The translations under genes were made by a program, and so were the position numbers. 64,000 nt of DNA from Oscheius tipulae (Eukaryota; Nematoda; Chromadorea; Rhabditida; Rhabditidae), in the NCBI GenBank assembly GCA_037178975.1, contig JASJZH010000006.1, positions 5,952,001 to 6,016,000 on the forward strand, written 5' to 3'. This document shows positions 33,164 to 45,897 of the stretch, one piece after another (position 1 is the first letter of the stretch; each line of letters begins with the position of its first letter). The notes beneath the pieces were generated by a model. That model saw only the letters and a list, made by a program, of their open reading frames with translations, was not told the DNA's origin and did not search any database.

Positions 33164-33755
33164 GCGCGCCAATTACCGGCGCGGTGTGCGATAATCTTTT
33201 TCCACTGCATTTTTCACGTTTCTGCGTGTTTCATTGTTTTTTTTTATTATTTCTTAGGCTATTTTTTAGTTTGTTTTTTTTTTGTTTTTTGTTTTTGTTT
33301 TTTAGTTTAAATATCATGGTTAAGTCGAATCAGAAGCGTCTATCGAGATGTACAAGCTATGCGAGCGATCAGTCAAGCACTTCAAATGTCACAAAGGACA
33401 GTTCAAAAAGGCTCAAACGGTTCAAGGAGCTTGGAAATGTATCTGATCGTCGTGGAAGAGGAAGGAAATGCACTGAATTTCGGGAAGGTCTGCAACGAAA
33501 TGGACACCGCTTAATGAGTTGTTGGTGCTACCAACAGGACAGTGCACCTGCACACAAAGCAAGACAACTACTTCCTTCCGTGCCATCTGCGATGCGTTCA
33601 AGAAGCGACTTTGGCTCTGCATTACTGCCAAAGGTGATAATTCCTATTTTATGTTGTAAGATATTATATAATAAACATCCAGTTACATTTAAAAAAAAAT
33701 TATCGTATAGTATGGTTCCTACACTGCAATACTTGCGCATAAGTAATTGGTGCGC
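33164..33755 (+). mobile_element. Decayed, internally deleted Tc1/mariner-type element
   Basis: A helix-turn-helix typical of Tc1/mariner transposases is read near 33330-33410 (IRSVYRDVQAMRAISQALQM). It continues in another frame as RFKELGNVSDRRGRGRK, so at least one frameshift separates them. Soon after comes the second catalytic-aspartate block YQQDSAPAHKAR at about 33527-33562, then a C-terminal-like CDAFKKRLWLCITAKG. The spacing is too short, so the region with the first catalytic aspartate is deleted. Near-matching ends GCGCGCCAATTAC (33164-33176) and GTAATTGGTGCGC (33743-33755) are inverted repeats, 12 of 13 identical. Dead and non-autonomous. Confidence 0.75.
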
Positions 33756-36700
33756 ACCCTGTAATATAGACTATTCTTGTTATACAAATGTTCTTCGTTT
33801 TCCGGTTGCAGGTGACTGACCCTGCAGTCGCCTACAGTCTATCGTGCTTCTTTCTAATTTACGTTTCTAAAATTCGCGGCTGCTTCCTGCAAATAATAAA
33901 ACTCAGTACAGTACGCTTTTACGGGCATATAGTACAAGCGCGGAAAAAGCTCGCTTCTTGGCTGAAACTAATCTGTGAGCCTCCAGAAAACGCACGGCAA
34001 GTGTTTTAGCTCAAGCTATAGGCTTAGAGCCGCTACAAAAATCTGCCGTAAAACTTTACATCACTTTGTGAGGCTCGAAAGTATCTTGGTCTACCCAACA
34101 TTTAGATAGCTAATTTCCAGATCACAGCGTACAATCCGCGTAGTTTGAAACTTTTTCAATTTTCTTGGACCATAAGTCGAAATGACATGAGATCCTTTCT
34201 AACGGGTTTCTGTCTTTCTCCAATTGATTTTTCCGCTCGTACATGAACAGGGTTTCAGGCCTTCAGCGAAGCCACAGACACAGCATCGTGACACTGCCGT
34301 GATAGGTCGGACAGAGCTCTCAGAGAGAGCACTGGCCTCTGAAAAGAACGCAGACAAATGATATGGTTCGAGACCTCTACAAAAGCCAGGCCCAATATGA
34401 ATAGTAATCGTAATGATCGTGACTGCCAAAATTTGCAGATAATTTCAGGTTCTTTGCAATAGTTCTGGAAGCAAGTGAATAGATTAAGGAAGATTCCAAC
34501 AGTTGACAGTGGTTTCGTGCATATAACGTCAACTTGGATTCTACTCAGGTGTGGATTATATTCGCAGGTATGGTAACTGTGTTTTCTTGGTACAAATCAA
34601 ACGTTCAGGGTCCTGATTGTGAAGAAGAACGTGAACACCAGGGAAGAGAGTCGTAGAGCCGAATCCTTCAGTTCCAGTTTCTTCTGCCGAGAAGAGTAAT
34701 AGGTCGCTCTTGCAAGTATCTGAAGACGTCGGAATAATCGTTCTCTTGTTTCTAGTTTTGTATCGCTTGTTGTTGAGAGTTAAAAAAAAAGCAGTTGGTT
34801 GTAGCTTCGGCAAATCCAATGCAATAGACATGATAAGTTACCAAGAAAAAATACAATTCTTATGAAAGGATCTGTTCGCTACTCGGTTGTTCTGGACACA
34901 CTAGAAGGAGAGCAAATGTACTGCCAAAGATCGCTGTCTTCCAAGGTGCAAAGTTGGTTGAGCACTTAAAACGGGAGGCCACTTGGCACGTAATAAAAGC
35001 ATCCACGAGATTGCTTCCTCTCTCGCACTTATTTGGTTTCATCTCAAATATCTCATGACTACTTTGCAGCCGTTTGGTAAACTTTCCTCTTCTGTCCCAG
35101 TGCTTTATTAATAATCCCTTGGCAGAGAGCCTTGTCTTGCACAAATAGCGCAGCAGTAGTTTCTCTTCCTCATCCCTTTCGCGATTACTTTGTTCTGGAA
35201 CCAAAGTTTGGAGGAAATTTGATCTTCACGCAGCGTGGGCTATTCCTACGGTGGAACAATGTGGCTATTTTCCTTACCACTTTGAGTGACTTTCACCTCA
35301 TATAAAGTTTCAATGCATAACGTAAACATAAGTTCACAAATAGAACTTCACGCCTTTCCCATAGAGGTCTCACAAAACATTTCCGGTTAGAGTACCCACG
35401 CTCTTTGTGGTTCCGCTTTCACATGCAGATGTCCCGTTCAGATTTATGTCTTCCGAAAATGCATTTGTCAAAGGCATATTGACTTTTAGCCTTGCTTTGC
35501 TTGTAGTTTCTGGTCGAAACCACGATCGGAGTTCCTAGTACCTCGGACTGATTCAATGCACAAAATACTTACTCACTGTTCCTGATTACTGCTGTCTGAA
35601 TTGTTCTCAAGGATACGCAAACTTCCGTTGTTTTCCTACTGCTACTGCTGCTGATCATAAGGCAGGGACATAGCCAATTAATTCTTTTTTCTTCCTGAGC
35701 CTACAATAGAGAGCAGACTCTCTTTCTCTCTTACACACAGGCATCTATCCAGCCGGTCACGAGTTCTTCCAACCCTGCCTTTAATTGCTTCGCTTCACCA
35801 AAAAGTGCATTTCAATATTACGAACAGAGGGTGTGCCCCGTAGAGATCAGTCTGGAGCTTCTCATCTCGTCACACCATCAGCACAATGTGTGCCGCTCGC
35901 ATTTTTTTTATGATCAGCCCTATTGTTGCTAAGCTTGCAATCTTTATTCTCGAGAAGCATCTGTGTTCGAACATAATGTTTGCCTCTTCAAGTAGTAGGT
36001 GTAAGATTACAAACTTCCTACTCTTTTGTGGCCGACGGTCTATGTCAACCATATCTCAATGCAAGGTCAAGCACTTCCTGTGAAAGAGTGGACACCCACG
36101 CAGAGAACATGTATTTCCAACATGTTTAGAGGTGTTAGTCACATCATCCTTTTGAATATTATCTGTATGCCTAATCAATTGACCATTGATAGAGCTCTCT
36201 TGAGCCAGTTCAAAATGATTTTTCTCTATTCAAAAGTATTCATTCTCAGAAAGTGCAACACCATCAGCCTCGAAGAGAACATGTTATAAGATTGAGAATT
36301 TTCCAGTCACGCAGATTTGTATGGAAGATACCACATATGCCTAACATTTCGTAGTAGCTCACTAACCAATTTCATTGTTTTGATACTTTTCAACACCTAT
36401 ACCTTCATTTCCTTCAGAGTTAGGGCGGAGCTTAAACACAGAAACAAAGGTCGATTCAAGTTGGCAAGCTAAATCATGGAGTGTGACAAACAAATAAATT
36501 TCAAACAGCAACCCAAATCTCTGAACATAATTAACTGAAACATCCCTCCTAAAACAACAAGTAACCAATCATCAGACTCTACCAGCTTTCAAGTGTCTCT
36601 CGTGTTAAAATAGCTGCACTTTTCGACTGCCCGTAGACTCGCATTTTCGTTGTGGATTTTCACTAGACTCCTCGTCTTTCCATGTTTTAAGGAACCAGGG

Positions 36701-37076
36701 ACCACTTGGTCCTTCTCCGCCCATAAACATGATGGTAGCGTGGGAATAGTCGCTTTTTTCAATTAGAAAGGACCACGTGTTGGTTTTATTGCGATTAGCG
36801 ACCGCTCTTAATGCCAGAATGTCTCGTCATTAAATTCCCATTGATATCCGAGCTTCGTCAAAGGTCCAGAGCTTGAGATCTAGAAAGGGGTTGCCCTCTC
36901 TTCAAATATTTTTTGCCGAGGTGGGAATGCTGTTCTCCATGTTTACTTTTGCTCTACAGAGGGCTCTGCATCCACAATCTTACATATTAAATGCTCCTCT
37001 CCTGGCAACCAGCCGCCCGCATCTGAATGTTGACCTTTTTTAAATATGCCCCGCGCTCACGTTCAAAATTCAGAAA
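33756..37076. other. Intergenic region, no supported gene
   Basis: About 3.3 kb with scattered open frames. The longest on the minus strand (34860-35204) is charged, follows an acceptor-like TTCCAG, and is the only candidate exon, but I find no partner exons and no family. Another possible small frame starts at 35886 on the plus strand. Neither reaches the standard for a gene call. Confidence 0.4.
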
Positions 37077-39008
37077 ATGATCAATAGCACGATGTCGAAC
37101 ACACCTACAGACGTGATCGCCGGCATGTTTCTCTTCATCTACGGGTTTCTAGGTAAACCTTTCAATTTCAAGACGATCTCAATAGTTTAGGCGTCGGTCT
37201 GTATTTTCTCATAATGCTGCCAATGTGCAGAATGTCAAACGAGATTGTCGGCTTCCGTTTCTTGATCAGTCAAGCCATTACCGACGTTCTTCTCATGGTT
37301 CAGGTACGCGTTTTTTCCTCGTTCGGAAACTCCCATGTCTCCTGTAGCAAGGAAATTCTTCTCTCCAAAATCTTCAAAAGTATGAGATCAGAATTTGTGA
37401 AGTCTATTATTTCCGGTTGGTGTTGGTTGACAACGTTCATTTTGCGTCAGAGACGGACCCTTTTGTAGACTTCGGCCTCACTTAATGGCCAAGAAGTCAA
37501 AATAGAGTCGATTACGTAGACAAAAAATTTAATTAAGATACCACGGAATGGCCCCGTCTACGCTTTAGGGGAGGATACAATTTAGGCAACCGGAAGGGTC
37601 TCGCGTACCTCGTTAATTACACTGAAATTTGATACAAGAGAACGTTTGAGCAGACGGTGAAAGTGTTTTGTCGAGCGGTCTTTGAGTTTGTTGCGATGCA
37701 TTAAACTACCAATACAATGGTGTGCTATTGTGCGTCGAGCAACGTTTTCAAATTAATAGCGTCTCGTTATGGTCCCGTTCACGAACTCTTTGGTTCGCGT
37801 GCGATAACGTTTGGGTCCTCCGAAGCTATGAAGCGCCGCAGAGTAACAGACTGAAGCATGTCCAACAACTTTCGAAACGACTAACAGTTGCCACTAGCAC
37901 ACTAAAGGGCAATAATGTAACCATTTACAGTTTGGTGTATGGCCCGGCCTGGTTATCATGACTCAAAACGAGCTGTCTCCTGTCTGGATGCGTTGGTACC
38001 TCCATATATATCTGGATTTCACCTGGTAATCCGCCACAGCCCAAAAGAAAACAACCTTATTTTTCCAGGTGGGCAATGGTCTATCACTACACGATCATTG
38101 CGTGGTCGCGACTTGCTGCGGTACAATGGCCCAACTGGTTCAGGTATCAAAAACAATTTGATAGTATACCAACAGAGTGTTTATAGAAATCTCTCCTACG
38201 GAACCTGTATTCAGATCTGCGCCTTGCCATGGTTTATTGGCTTAATACAGTCCTTGGTTGAACATCAGGTAACGAAACATGAGTCATCTTCACCGGAAGT
38301 CTATTTTTAGTTCACATGGTTCGAACCAATGTGGTACAGTGCTGAGCACTATGGAATGACGACAAACTGGATAAACTATGAAAAAAATGGTTCACACGTG
38401 TACTACTTCTGCTTTAATGTGGTTTCGATGGTCATTCCCTTTCCGCTTTATGGATGCGCACTTTTTTCACTGTTCAAACGTCAACGAAAACGACAACTGA
38501 GTACGTTATTCTTCTGAGTCGATCAGGGTGAAAGTTCAGAACTAAAATCACGCTTCTCAGGCATGCCGACTTCATCTTCCCTTCAATCGCTCCAAAGACA
38601 GTTCAGTATCGAGAGTCGTCTTCTCACCCCAAGTATTATCAATTCGATACTGTTTGTTGTTGGCCAGGTGAGTCAGAAAAACAGCTAACCTTCAAAAGCT
38701 ATAGGTCTTTATCACCCAACTGGCGAAGCAAGGAAGATGGTGGAATTGGGCTGTGATGGTGGTCTTTGCTACGAACTCTTTCGTGAATCCGCTGCTGTAC
38801 TTTTCTTTCAGGTAATGGCAGCAAAATAAAAGTTAAAAGTCAAGATTTCAGCAGCGTTCTCCGTAAAGGAGTGATTGCTGATGTGAGGAAGAAGTTCAGC
38901 TTCTCAGCAGTCTACGACTACGAAATGCGCTGGCCGTCTGAACAACGATCTTCTCTGATCAGAATGCCTCGAGAAGCCAGCTCTTCCCTGACCAATCAAA
39001 ATTTCTAA
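37077..39008 (+). CDS. Seven-transmembrane serpentine receptor (nematode chemoreceptor-like GPCR)
   Basis: Nine exons (37077-37152, 37191-37303, 37931-38025, 38069-38143, 38187-38268, 38311-38500, 38561-38667, 38705-38811, 38852-39008) give 333 residues. Seven hydrophobic segments are visible. They include MFLFIYGFLGVGLYFLIML, the second in ISQAITDVLLMVQFG, the third ending TIIAWSRLAAVQWP (WSR in the DRY position), and the last holding NSFVNPLLYF with an intact NPxxY motif. The cytoplasmic tail is Ser-rich. Layout and motifs fit rhodopsin-like nematode receptors of the Srx/Srsx type; the subfamily and ligand are not established. One intron (37304-37930) is 627 nt while the rest are 37-60 nt. 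AATAAA at 39083 fits. Confidence 0.85.
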
Positions 39009-39082
39009 TCTCATGTTTTGTAAGCTTTAGAACGTATCGACGGGCTACGACAATTCGGTTCGCTACTCGCTTTTGATCTCTG

Positions 39083-39088
39083 AATAAA
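39083..39088 (+). promoter_or_regulatory. Polyadenylation signal of the serpentine receptor gene
   Basis: AATAAA lies 75 nt after the receptor stop codon. Confidence 0.65.
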
Positions 39089-39359
39089 TATTTGGCTTGT
39101 AAAGAATCTGTGAGGTCTTACTCATCATCGGTTGTGATGATTAACACCTGCTGAGCGGTCAGAAATAGTGGACAGGCGGCCGTTTACCGAAGAATGACGC
39201 CTCTGTTTCCGTGTCGCTCTTTTAGCTGCTATCTGCCACAAAAGGTGTAACAGAACTGCGGACAGGCCAGCCGTTGTTTCTTTCTGTTGATATCGGCAAA
39301 CACTGCCCACAATTGTCTTTTCTCATTGTCTATACCCTCTTTTTACGAAGATTTTCTAG

Positions 39360-41596
39360 ATGCGGCTGTGCCTGCTTCTCTGTCTACTTTTAGGCATAGT
39401 CCAAGCAGGCTTCTTTGATTCCATTATTAATAAAATTACCGGGCACGGCTCTTCCAGCTCGTCTTCCTCTAAAAAGGTGAAATATGCACCCGTCTCAGAT
39501 TCTAAGGCTCAAGTAAGTATATTTTTCATTCTAAATTGCTCAATATCTTGATCAGACGTTACGCCTAAATCCAGTTAGAAGTAGTACAACTATTACACTT
39601 CTTTCAGAAATACCTTCAAGACTTTGGTTATGTGGGTCCAAGTGGCCTCGGATCCGCAATGAGAGGAATGGCAGCCGATTTCAGCGATGCTGGTTCCTTG
39701 CTCAAAAGAGCTATAAGGTGAAAAGGATCAATTGGAAACAAAGTGAACGTTTACAGCAAATTCCAAGAGTTTGCTGGGTTGAAAAAAACTGGTCTATTGG
39801 ACAGTCAAACAAAAGAGAAAATGGCTGAGCCTCGTTGCGGAGTTACTGACGTTGAAGCCATTACCAGCGGGGGTGAAACATTATTTTTTTTTAATTGGAA
39901 ATCAGTATTTAGGAGCAGCATTTAAATGGAAGAAGAACCATCTCACGTATTCTATTGAGAACTATTCTGGTGATTTGCCAAGAGACGACGTCAGGTACAG
40001 TCTTCTTCGGAAAGACAATGGATATCGGTTCCAGACGAGCTATCCGAGAAGCCTACGAAGTGTGGGCGTCTGTTACCCCTCTAACATTTGAAGAAGTACC
40101 AGCTGGGTCTACTTCTGACATTAAAGTTCGATTCGGTACTGGTAATCACAACGATCCATGGCCATTCGATGGACAAGGTATGCTATCTTTGTTTTAGCTG
40201 ATTCTGATGTTTGTCATAGCTTAAACCAACAGTTATCATTCAGGCGGCGTGCTTGCCCACGCTACTATGCCTGAGAGTGGCATCTTACACTTTGACGACG
40301 ATGAAAATTGGGTCTATGGAGATGCGCGAAAAATTGCCACGTACGATAAGACCGGGAACACTTATGATGTTAAATGTTCAGAAATCAATATACCGACATT
40401 TTTGCTGTTGCTATTCATGAAGGAGGACATACTTTGGGTCTTTCACATTCTCGCGACGAGGAATCGATCATGGCTCCGTTCTATCACAAGACCATTGACG
40501 ATAACGGCAACTACATCAGGCCAGCTCTGAAACAAGACGATATCAGATCTATTCAAGATATTTACGGTAGACAACATTTATTTTGATGGCATTAAAAAAA
40601 TTAGGTCGTGGATCTGGAAGCTCTCGCCCTTCAAGTGGTGGCAGTAGTGGAGGAAGTAGTTGGGGAGGCAGCGGCCAGACAACACAGCGACCCACAACCC
40701 GAAAAAGCTGGTTTGGCGGTCTCTTCGGAGACGATGGTGGGGTTTCAAATATAGTTTTTTGAAGTCTTTTCATTTAGACGCTGAACCTACGACCAGACGT
40801 CCCACCAGTTCTAGAGGAGGTCCTTCCAATTCCGGTGAATCTTCGAGTTTCCCTCGTGGAAGTTCGTCGGGGTGCCCTCGTAGCATCGACGCTTTTACTC
40901 CTAGTGACAGCTTTTCATATCTTTTCTCGGGTAACAAGGTCTATTCACTTAGTACGGGTGGAAAAACCATGTATAAGGTAATTTTCACTTATTGGTTTTC
41001 TCATGATCCTTTGCAGTCCTATGACATTGGAGAACTATTTCCCTCGGCTCCTTCCCACGTCGATGCTGCTGTTTTTAATCCGAACTCAGGCCTCATGATC
41101 CTGTTCGCTGGCGGAAAGGTGAGCTGGTAAGTCCTACAAAGAGGCTTGTCGCAGGTTTATGGATATTATTACTCCCGTCTGCGAGGTATTTTCCAACTGG
41201 ACCCTGGATATCCTAAGAGGCTTCCCGGAGACATTGATTTTATGCCTACGGGAGCCGTTCGCTGGATCAACGGGCATCAAATCCTATTATCGGTGGATTT
41301 GAGTGGTAGCATTAATGTTGACGCACAGTTTTAGAGTGGCGATGACTTTGCCGTCTATGACGAGTTTTGGAATCAGTCAACACTTAGAAATAGGATTTCG
41401 AGCTACTTCCCGAACATGCCTGAAGGTGTCAAAGGAATGGAATCCCGTAGGTTATCATGGATCATCCACAATCCACTCTTTTTCAGCCATGGGGTCGACA
41501 GTCACCCTCTTCTCCAGAAATACGGTATATACGTACGATTCCCGACGAAAACAAGTCGTTGACTCTACTCCACTCAGCTCCTATCTCCGTTGCTGA
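39360..41596 (+). CDS. Secreted matrix metalloproteinase with hemopexin domain
   Basis: Zinc endopeptidase of the matrixin family acting on extracellular matrix. The start [16 protein letters not shown] is a signal peptide. The propeptide has a Ser run and a cysteine switch, [10 protein letters not shown], where the canonical form is PRCGVPD. The catalytic domain holds the zinc motif [12 protein letters not shown] followed by the Met-turn region [10 protein letters not shown] Gly/Ser/Thr-rich hinge (about 40605-40860) leads to a hemopexin propeller that begins at GCPRSIDAF and ends with LRC, giving the expected cysteine pair. At least 12 exons are split by introns of about 37-65 nt. The intron at about 40343-40383 must be removed to keep the zinc motif in frame; I chose it because it joins [11 protein letters not shown]. 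Furin site and membrane anchor are not seen. Confidence 0.93.
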
Positions 41597-44196
41597 AAAC
41601 AAACAATTTGTTGCCTAATACACTTCTTGCCTTCAACTACGTGGTGCTACAAAATTTTCACGTTCAAATGAACTATTCCGACTATAATATGATTTTATAT
41701 GTGTTTGACGTTATTCGGAACATGGTCCCTTCCACAAAAATGATTAACTTTTGGTCCTGCGAAGGGTTGCTAGCTAGAAGCTGCGCAAATTGGGTGCTGA
41801 TGACTTTCTAAAGGGAGTCTTTCCCCTGGGATAGTTTCGAAAAGCAAAATGTGAGTACCATCTTCAAATCTAGTTTTTTTTCTGGCCCTTTCGAACTCGA
41901 ACACTCCAGTAAACAGGATTGGTGTCAAAACCTGTTTGGTGTGGTTTCATATACGGCTTTCAAGTGACCGCTATCGTTCAGGAAGTACACAAAGGTTTCT
42001 GGGCTTGTTCAATTCTGCACTTCCCGCTACCATGTTATCAATGGTCATTCTCTTAGAAAAATTATGTAAGAAGTTTACAGAGCGGAAACCATTTACCACA
42101 AACTTCCCTGGGGACCCTGCTATACGGTACTCTCCCTCGTCATTCTCTTCTACCCGTTCTTTCCCGGACAACAAGGACTTGCTTACCCGGAACACCTTAT
42201 TTATAACACTGCATATTGGCTTGCAATATGTCTGTCATTTATTTCCTGGCTTCCTCTTTGCAATCTCGAGATTCACCAGCCTCCTGGCGGAAAAATGAAT
42301 GTTTGTGGGATATTACGTCGACGAATGAGTATTAAGTTCCTTGTCATTGGCATGTGGTATGAACTAGAACAGGGCGAAATTATCTGTTCTCTTGCGATAA
42401 CATCTTTTCCCGGTCATCTATGAATGATTCCAGAAGTGTTAGTAGAGTAAAGAGATATCAAACACGCACATACTTTTTTAGATTCCTTGCTGACTGCTTC
42501 CTTGGTTAGTCTTCCTGATCCACTGACCTCCAATACAAATACGCTCGTCACCTGTACCGCTGTTTTGTCTCTTAGTTACTGGACGTCATACAGAAAAGAC
42601 GGGTTTGGGTATCCATTATTGGGTCGGCTGGATCATGAGTTCAGTAGACTCGAAAACAGATCTCAATTGCTGTTAAACTCTTGTGTACTACGCTAGCCAC
42701 AGGATTGCGCATTACCCCTCCCTTTGGACCTAATGTCTAGTTAACATGTAAGGACTCCAGCCAGTTCCTCCATGATGTCTCCAGCTGTCGCTCTTGAGTC
42801 ATATGTTTAACCCGTATGTGGGGGTCACCTTTTCTGAGGTCTAATTCTAGGCATTACTTTTTTGCCCCGCCATAATCTTCGATGTTCATAACAATGAGGG
42901 ATAAGTTCAGATGATAACGGTACGTTGAAGAGAAGATTAATCTTTTAAGTACCTCTCTAAAATAAGCAGAACCGCTTTGCTGATCAACTGACTAACAACT
43001 CAATGTTGCGATTGAAGGAATAGGTTCTACTTTAGACTCTGCAAGGAACGTCAGTCTCTGCTTTAAAATTCATTGCTCCTTCATTGAGTAGCACTCTCCT
43101 CACTCGTAGTCTCTAATATCCCCTTCCTACCAGTATTCTTCTATCTCCTCTGAACGCCCACCTAGTCAGCAAGTACTCATTCTTATTCAAGGATGCAAAT
43201 CCTCAGGTTAATGTCCTCCCAGACCTCACATCATTGATTGTTGTACGTCTATTAAAATGAGTAGGAGGAGGTGTGGCCCGCAGATCTACCCAGCAGTTTT
43301 TCCAAGGCCGTTCTTCTACAGTATTCCCATATTCTTCAAATATTTTCAGCTAACCGTAAATTGGATGCAGTGCGCCTCTCTCGGATCAAAGGGAAAGCGA
43401 GCTGTGGGCTTTTTACCACCTGACCCCGCCCCTCTTCGGATCACAGCCGACTTCAGTCAGTCAGTCTCATCCCTTGCCAGGTCGCCGCGAAAACGAAGAC
43501 ATTTGTCAATCTCACCGCAAGGCATTTGGCATCGCTTCGGACAGCTATTCATAACAGTTTTCCGGCATTCCGTTCCAAGCTGTCAGCAATGTCTTCATGT
43601 TTTATGGTGCCCTTCAGAAATTTCATGATCATTTGAATCGGATTCACCTGACTCGAGGGACCGCCTCCTTTAGATTCAGACAAGAGGGTCTGTTGACTTT
43701 CGTAAGTCTGCTGGGACCTATCTCAGTTGACTATGCGCTGTTTCTATTATGTCGTGAGCTGGTTCTTATTTCCTTGCATATTCATTGCAAGCACTTACGA
43801 TAGGTTCCTTGAGAGTAAGGTGCATTGTGCACGTCCCTTCTTTTTTCAGAACCATCTACAGTATCCCGCGATTGTTTGTCATGCAGCGGATGAATCCATT
43901 TTATGGAAGAAATCCCTGCACACGTAAGGTAGTAGGGTTTCCTGTCTTCCTCCTCCCACCATCGTTATACGATTAGCTAATTCGAATAAGAAGTCTTGCC
44001 CACTGATCTCATTCACAATCTTATCGAACTTCTGAACGTGATGCGAGAATGTCTCAGACCTCAGTTTTGCCCACTCTTTAGAAGACACCATTCAGATGCA
44101 ATCAACCATGTCCGCTACCGGACTTTCTCTCTTGTTCTCTCTCAAAACATTCTTTTGCCTCCTCTATGAACATCATTCACAATTTTCAGCTTGAGT
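41597..44196. other. Intergenic region, no supported gene
   Basis: About 2.6 kb upstream of flp-6. Open frames such as 41936-42298 and 43257-43628 lack motifs and a coherent splice pattern. It may contain the flp-6 promoter. Confidence 0.45.
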
Positions 44197-44792
44197 ATGC
44201 ACACAGTCCAGCTGATCTTTGCCTGTTGTTTCGTGGCCACAATCTTTGCCACTCAGGAGGATGAATCCTTCGGTGAGTTTTCTAGGCTGACATCATGGGT
44301 GATTATTTCAAATTTGTCTGTTATCCTATTCAAATGCGTCATCAGATCTTGGGCCAGGGGGGTAATAAGCGGCTATTAGGTCTAATGTCTTTTAATGTCA
44401 GATGTCCTGAAGCTAAACGTTCCGGAAACTATCAGGTTCATCAAGCATTATCAACTTTTCAGACATGGAAAAAAGAAAGTCAGCTTACATGCGGTTCGGT
44501 CGCTCTGACCCAGAGCTTGCCAATGGTATAGCCATGGAGAAGAGGAAGAGCGCCTACATGAGGTTCGGAAAGAGGTCCGACGGTGGTGAAGAGGACATGG
44601 ATATGGAAAAGCGCAAATCCGCTTTCATGCGATTCGGCAAGAGGAAGAGCGCCTACATGCGGTATGCCATTGCTCCTAAGGCGAATGCAAAGTAGTTTTT
44701 TTAGGTTCGGAAAGCGCTCAATGGACATTGAAGAGTCTCTGCCCATGGATATGGAGAAACGCAAGTCTGCCTACATGCGTTTCGGCCGATAA
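44197..44792 (+). CDS. flp-6: FMRFamide-like peptide precursor FLP-6
   Basis: Three exons (44197-44272, 44463-44661, 44705-44792) give 120 residues. A signal peptide (MHTVQLIFACCFVATIFAT) precedes five peptide copies flanked by basic sites: KSAYMRFG four times and KSAFMRFG once. Each Gly donates the C-terminal amide. Spacers are acidic (EEDMDME, MDIEESLPMDME). The first and last copies are followed by a single Arg (FGRSD and FGR-stop), the others by Lys-Arg; C. elegans FLP-6 also has FGRSD after its first copy. The second intron splits the Arg codon of the fourth peptide. FLP-6 peptides act as neuronal modulators. The short frame inside the first intron is not needed, because exons 1 and 2 join in phase 1 without it. 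Confidence 0.97.
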
Positions 44793-44929
44793 AACTGTAG
44801 ACGTCTAGGACTCTTTCTAAAAGCTTCCCTGTACCTGATTCCCATTCCCGTGTCTCTGTATTTTTCTGTCATCGTCTTCTTCACTCGACTTCCCCTACCG
44901 CAAGGTTGTGTGCTTGTCACAACAGGTGC

Positions 44930-44935
44930 AATAAA
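44930..44935 (+). promoter_or_regulatory. Polyadenylation signal of flp-6
   Basis: AATAAA lies 138 nt after the flp-6 stop. Confidence 0.65.
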
Positions 44936-45510
44936 TTGTTAATGAAGCATAGCTAGCCCAAGTGTACTGTTCTGCTTGAAGAGACAGACTAGTTCCGATC
45001 GGTCTGTCTTCTGACTCGGACTCAGATAAGAAGCAGCTGTTTCCGCCCTAATACCTTGCAATCCATTTTTTTCAGTTGAAATACGTTGAAAGGTGATTTT
45101 GTGAGGACTTGGTCAGAATAGTCGTCTAAAAATGAACTGACTGCCTCTTATTCATAACTAAGTGGAAAGATGAGGAGCGAAACTTTGCTCTTCAGCACAA
45201 ATGTCATTCTCTTTCATCTGATTTGGGCATTCAATATTTGTTGTATTCAAACCCGCAAATCTTTGACTCACAGCTCAGATGATGAAACTTCTCTAAGTTT
45301 TGGAAAGATATTGATAAGACAGTATTCTTGCTGTATCAGGCCCTAATGTTATACTTTAAGATCATCGACCAGAGAAGGTTAAATGTAAAAAGTGAGCAGA
45401 CTCGTGACTGTGCTATGTGGTTTAAAACGTTAAGTCAATAGCAGCAACTTTGTAGAAAACCACAACCCGTTTCGAACTGACTCACATAAGACATGTTAGA
45501 TTCATTAAAA
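44936..45510. other. Convergent intergenic region
   Basis: This stretch lies between the 3' ends of flp-6 (plus) and the NAA35 gene (minus). No coding signal is seen. Confidence 0.5.
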
Positions 45511-45516
45511 TTTATT
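45511..45516 (-). promoter_or_regulatory. Possible polyadenylation signal of the NAA35 gene
   Basis: TTTATT on the plus strand reads AATAAA on the minus strand, 382 nt after the stop. It is the nearest good match, but the distance makes it uncertain. Confidence 0.35.
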
Positions 45517-45897
45517 AGGGACATCTGTAACAAAGAAACAACTCTGAGATTTTTTACCCGAGACGTATACAGAAAAGGCTACAAATTCAGGTAGAAATTT
45601 AACTGAAAGCGGGGTTGTGCTCAAAGTAGAAGGTTGAGCACCATTAGAGGCAAACAGATACCCGTACGAGAATGAAAGGGATCCTTGTGTTCGGAGCGAA
45701 AGAGTGGTTAGAGAGGTAATGGAACTAATGCGACTTTGAAAGTTTCATAACAGGAAACAGGCTTCCAATGTCGTGATTCCAGGAAATCGTATGAGTTTCG
45801 GCTTTTCCTGAGCTAAGTAGATTGCAGGCAACTGAATTGCTGGTGCAAACGTAGTAGAGTTCTCTGAAGTTTGAAAATAATAAGAAACTATTGTAAA

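Noticed and set aside
44401-44450. A possible extra exon inside the first flp-6 intron
   Set aside because: Including it breaks the frame into the peptide exon. Direct joining of 44272 to 44463 is phase-perfect.
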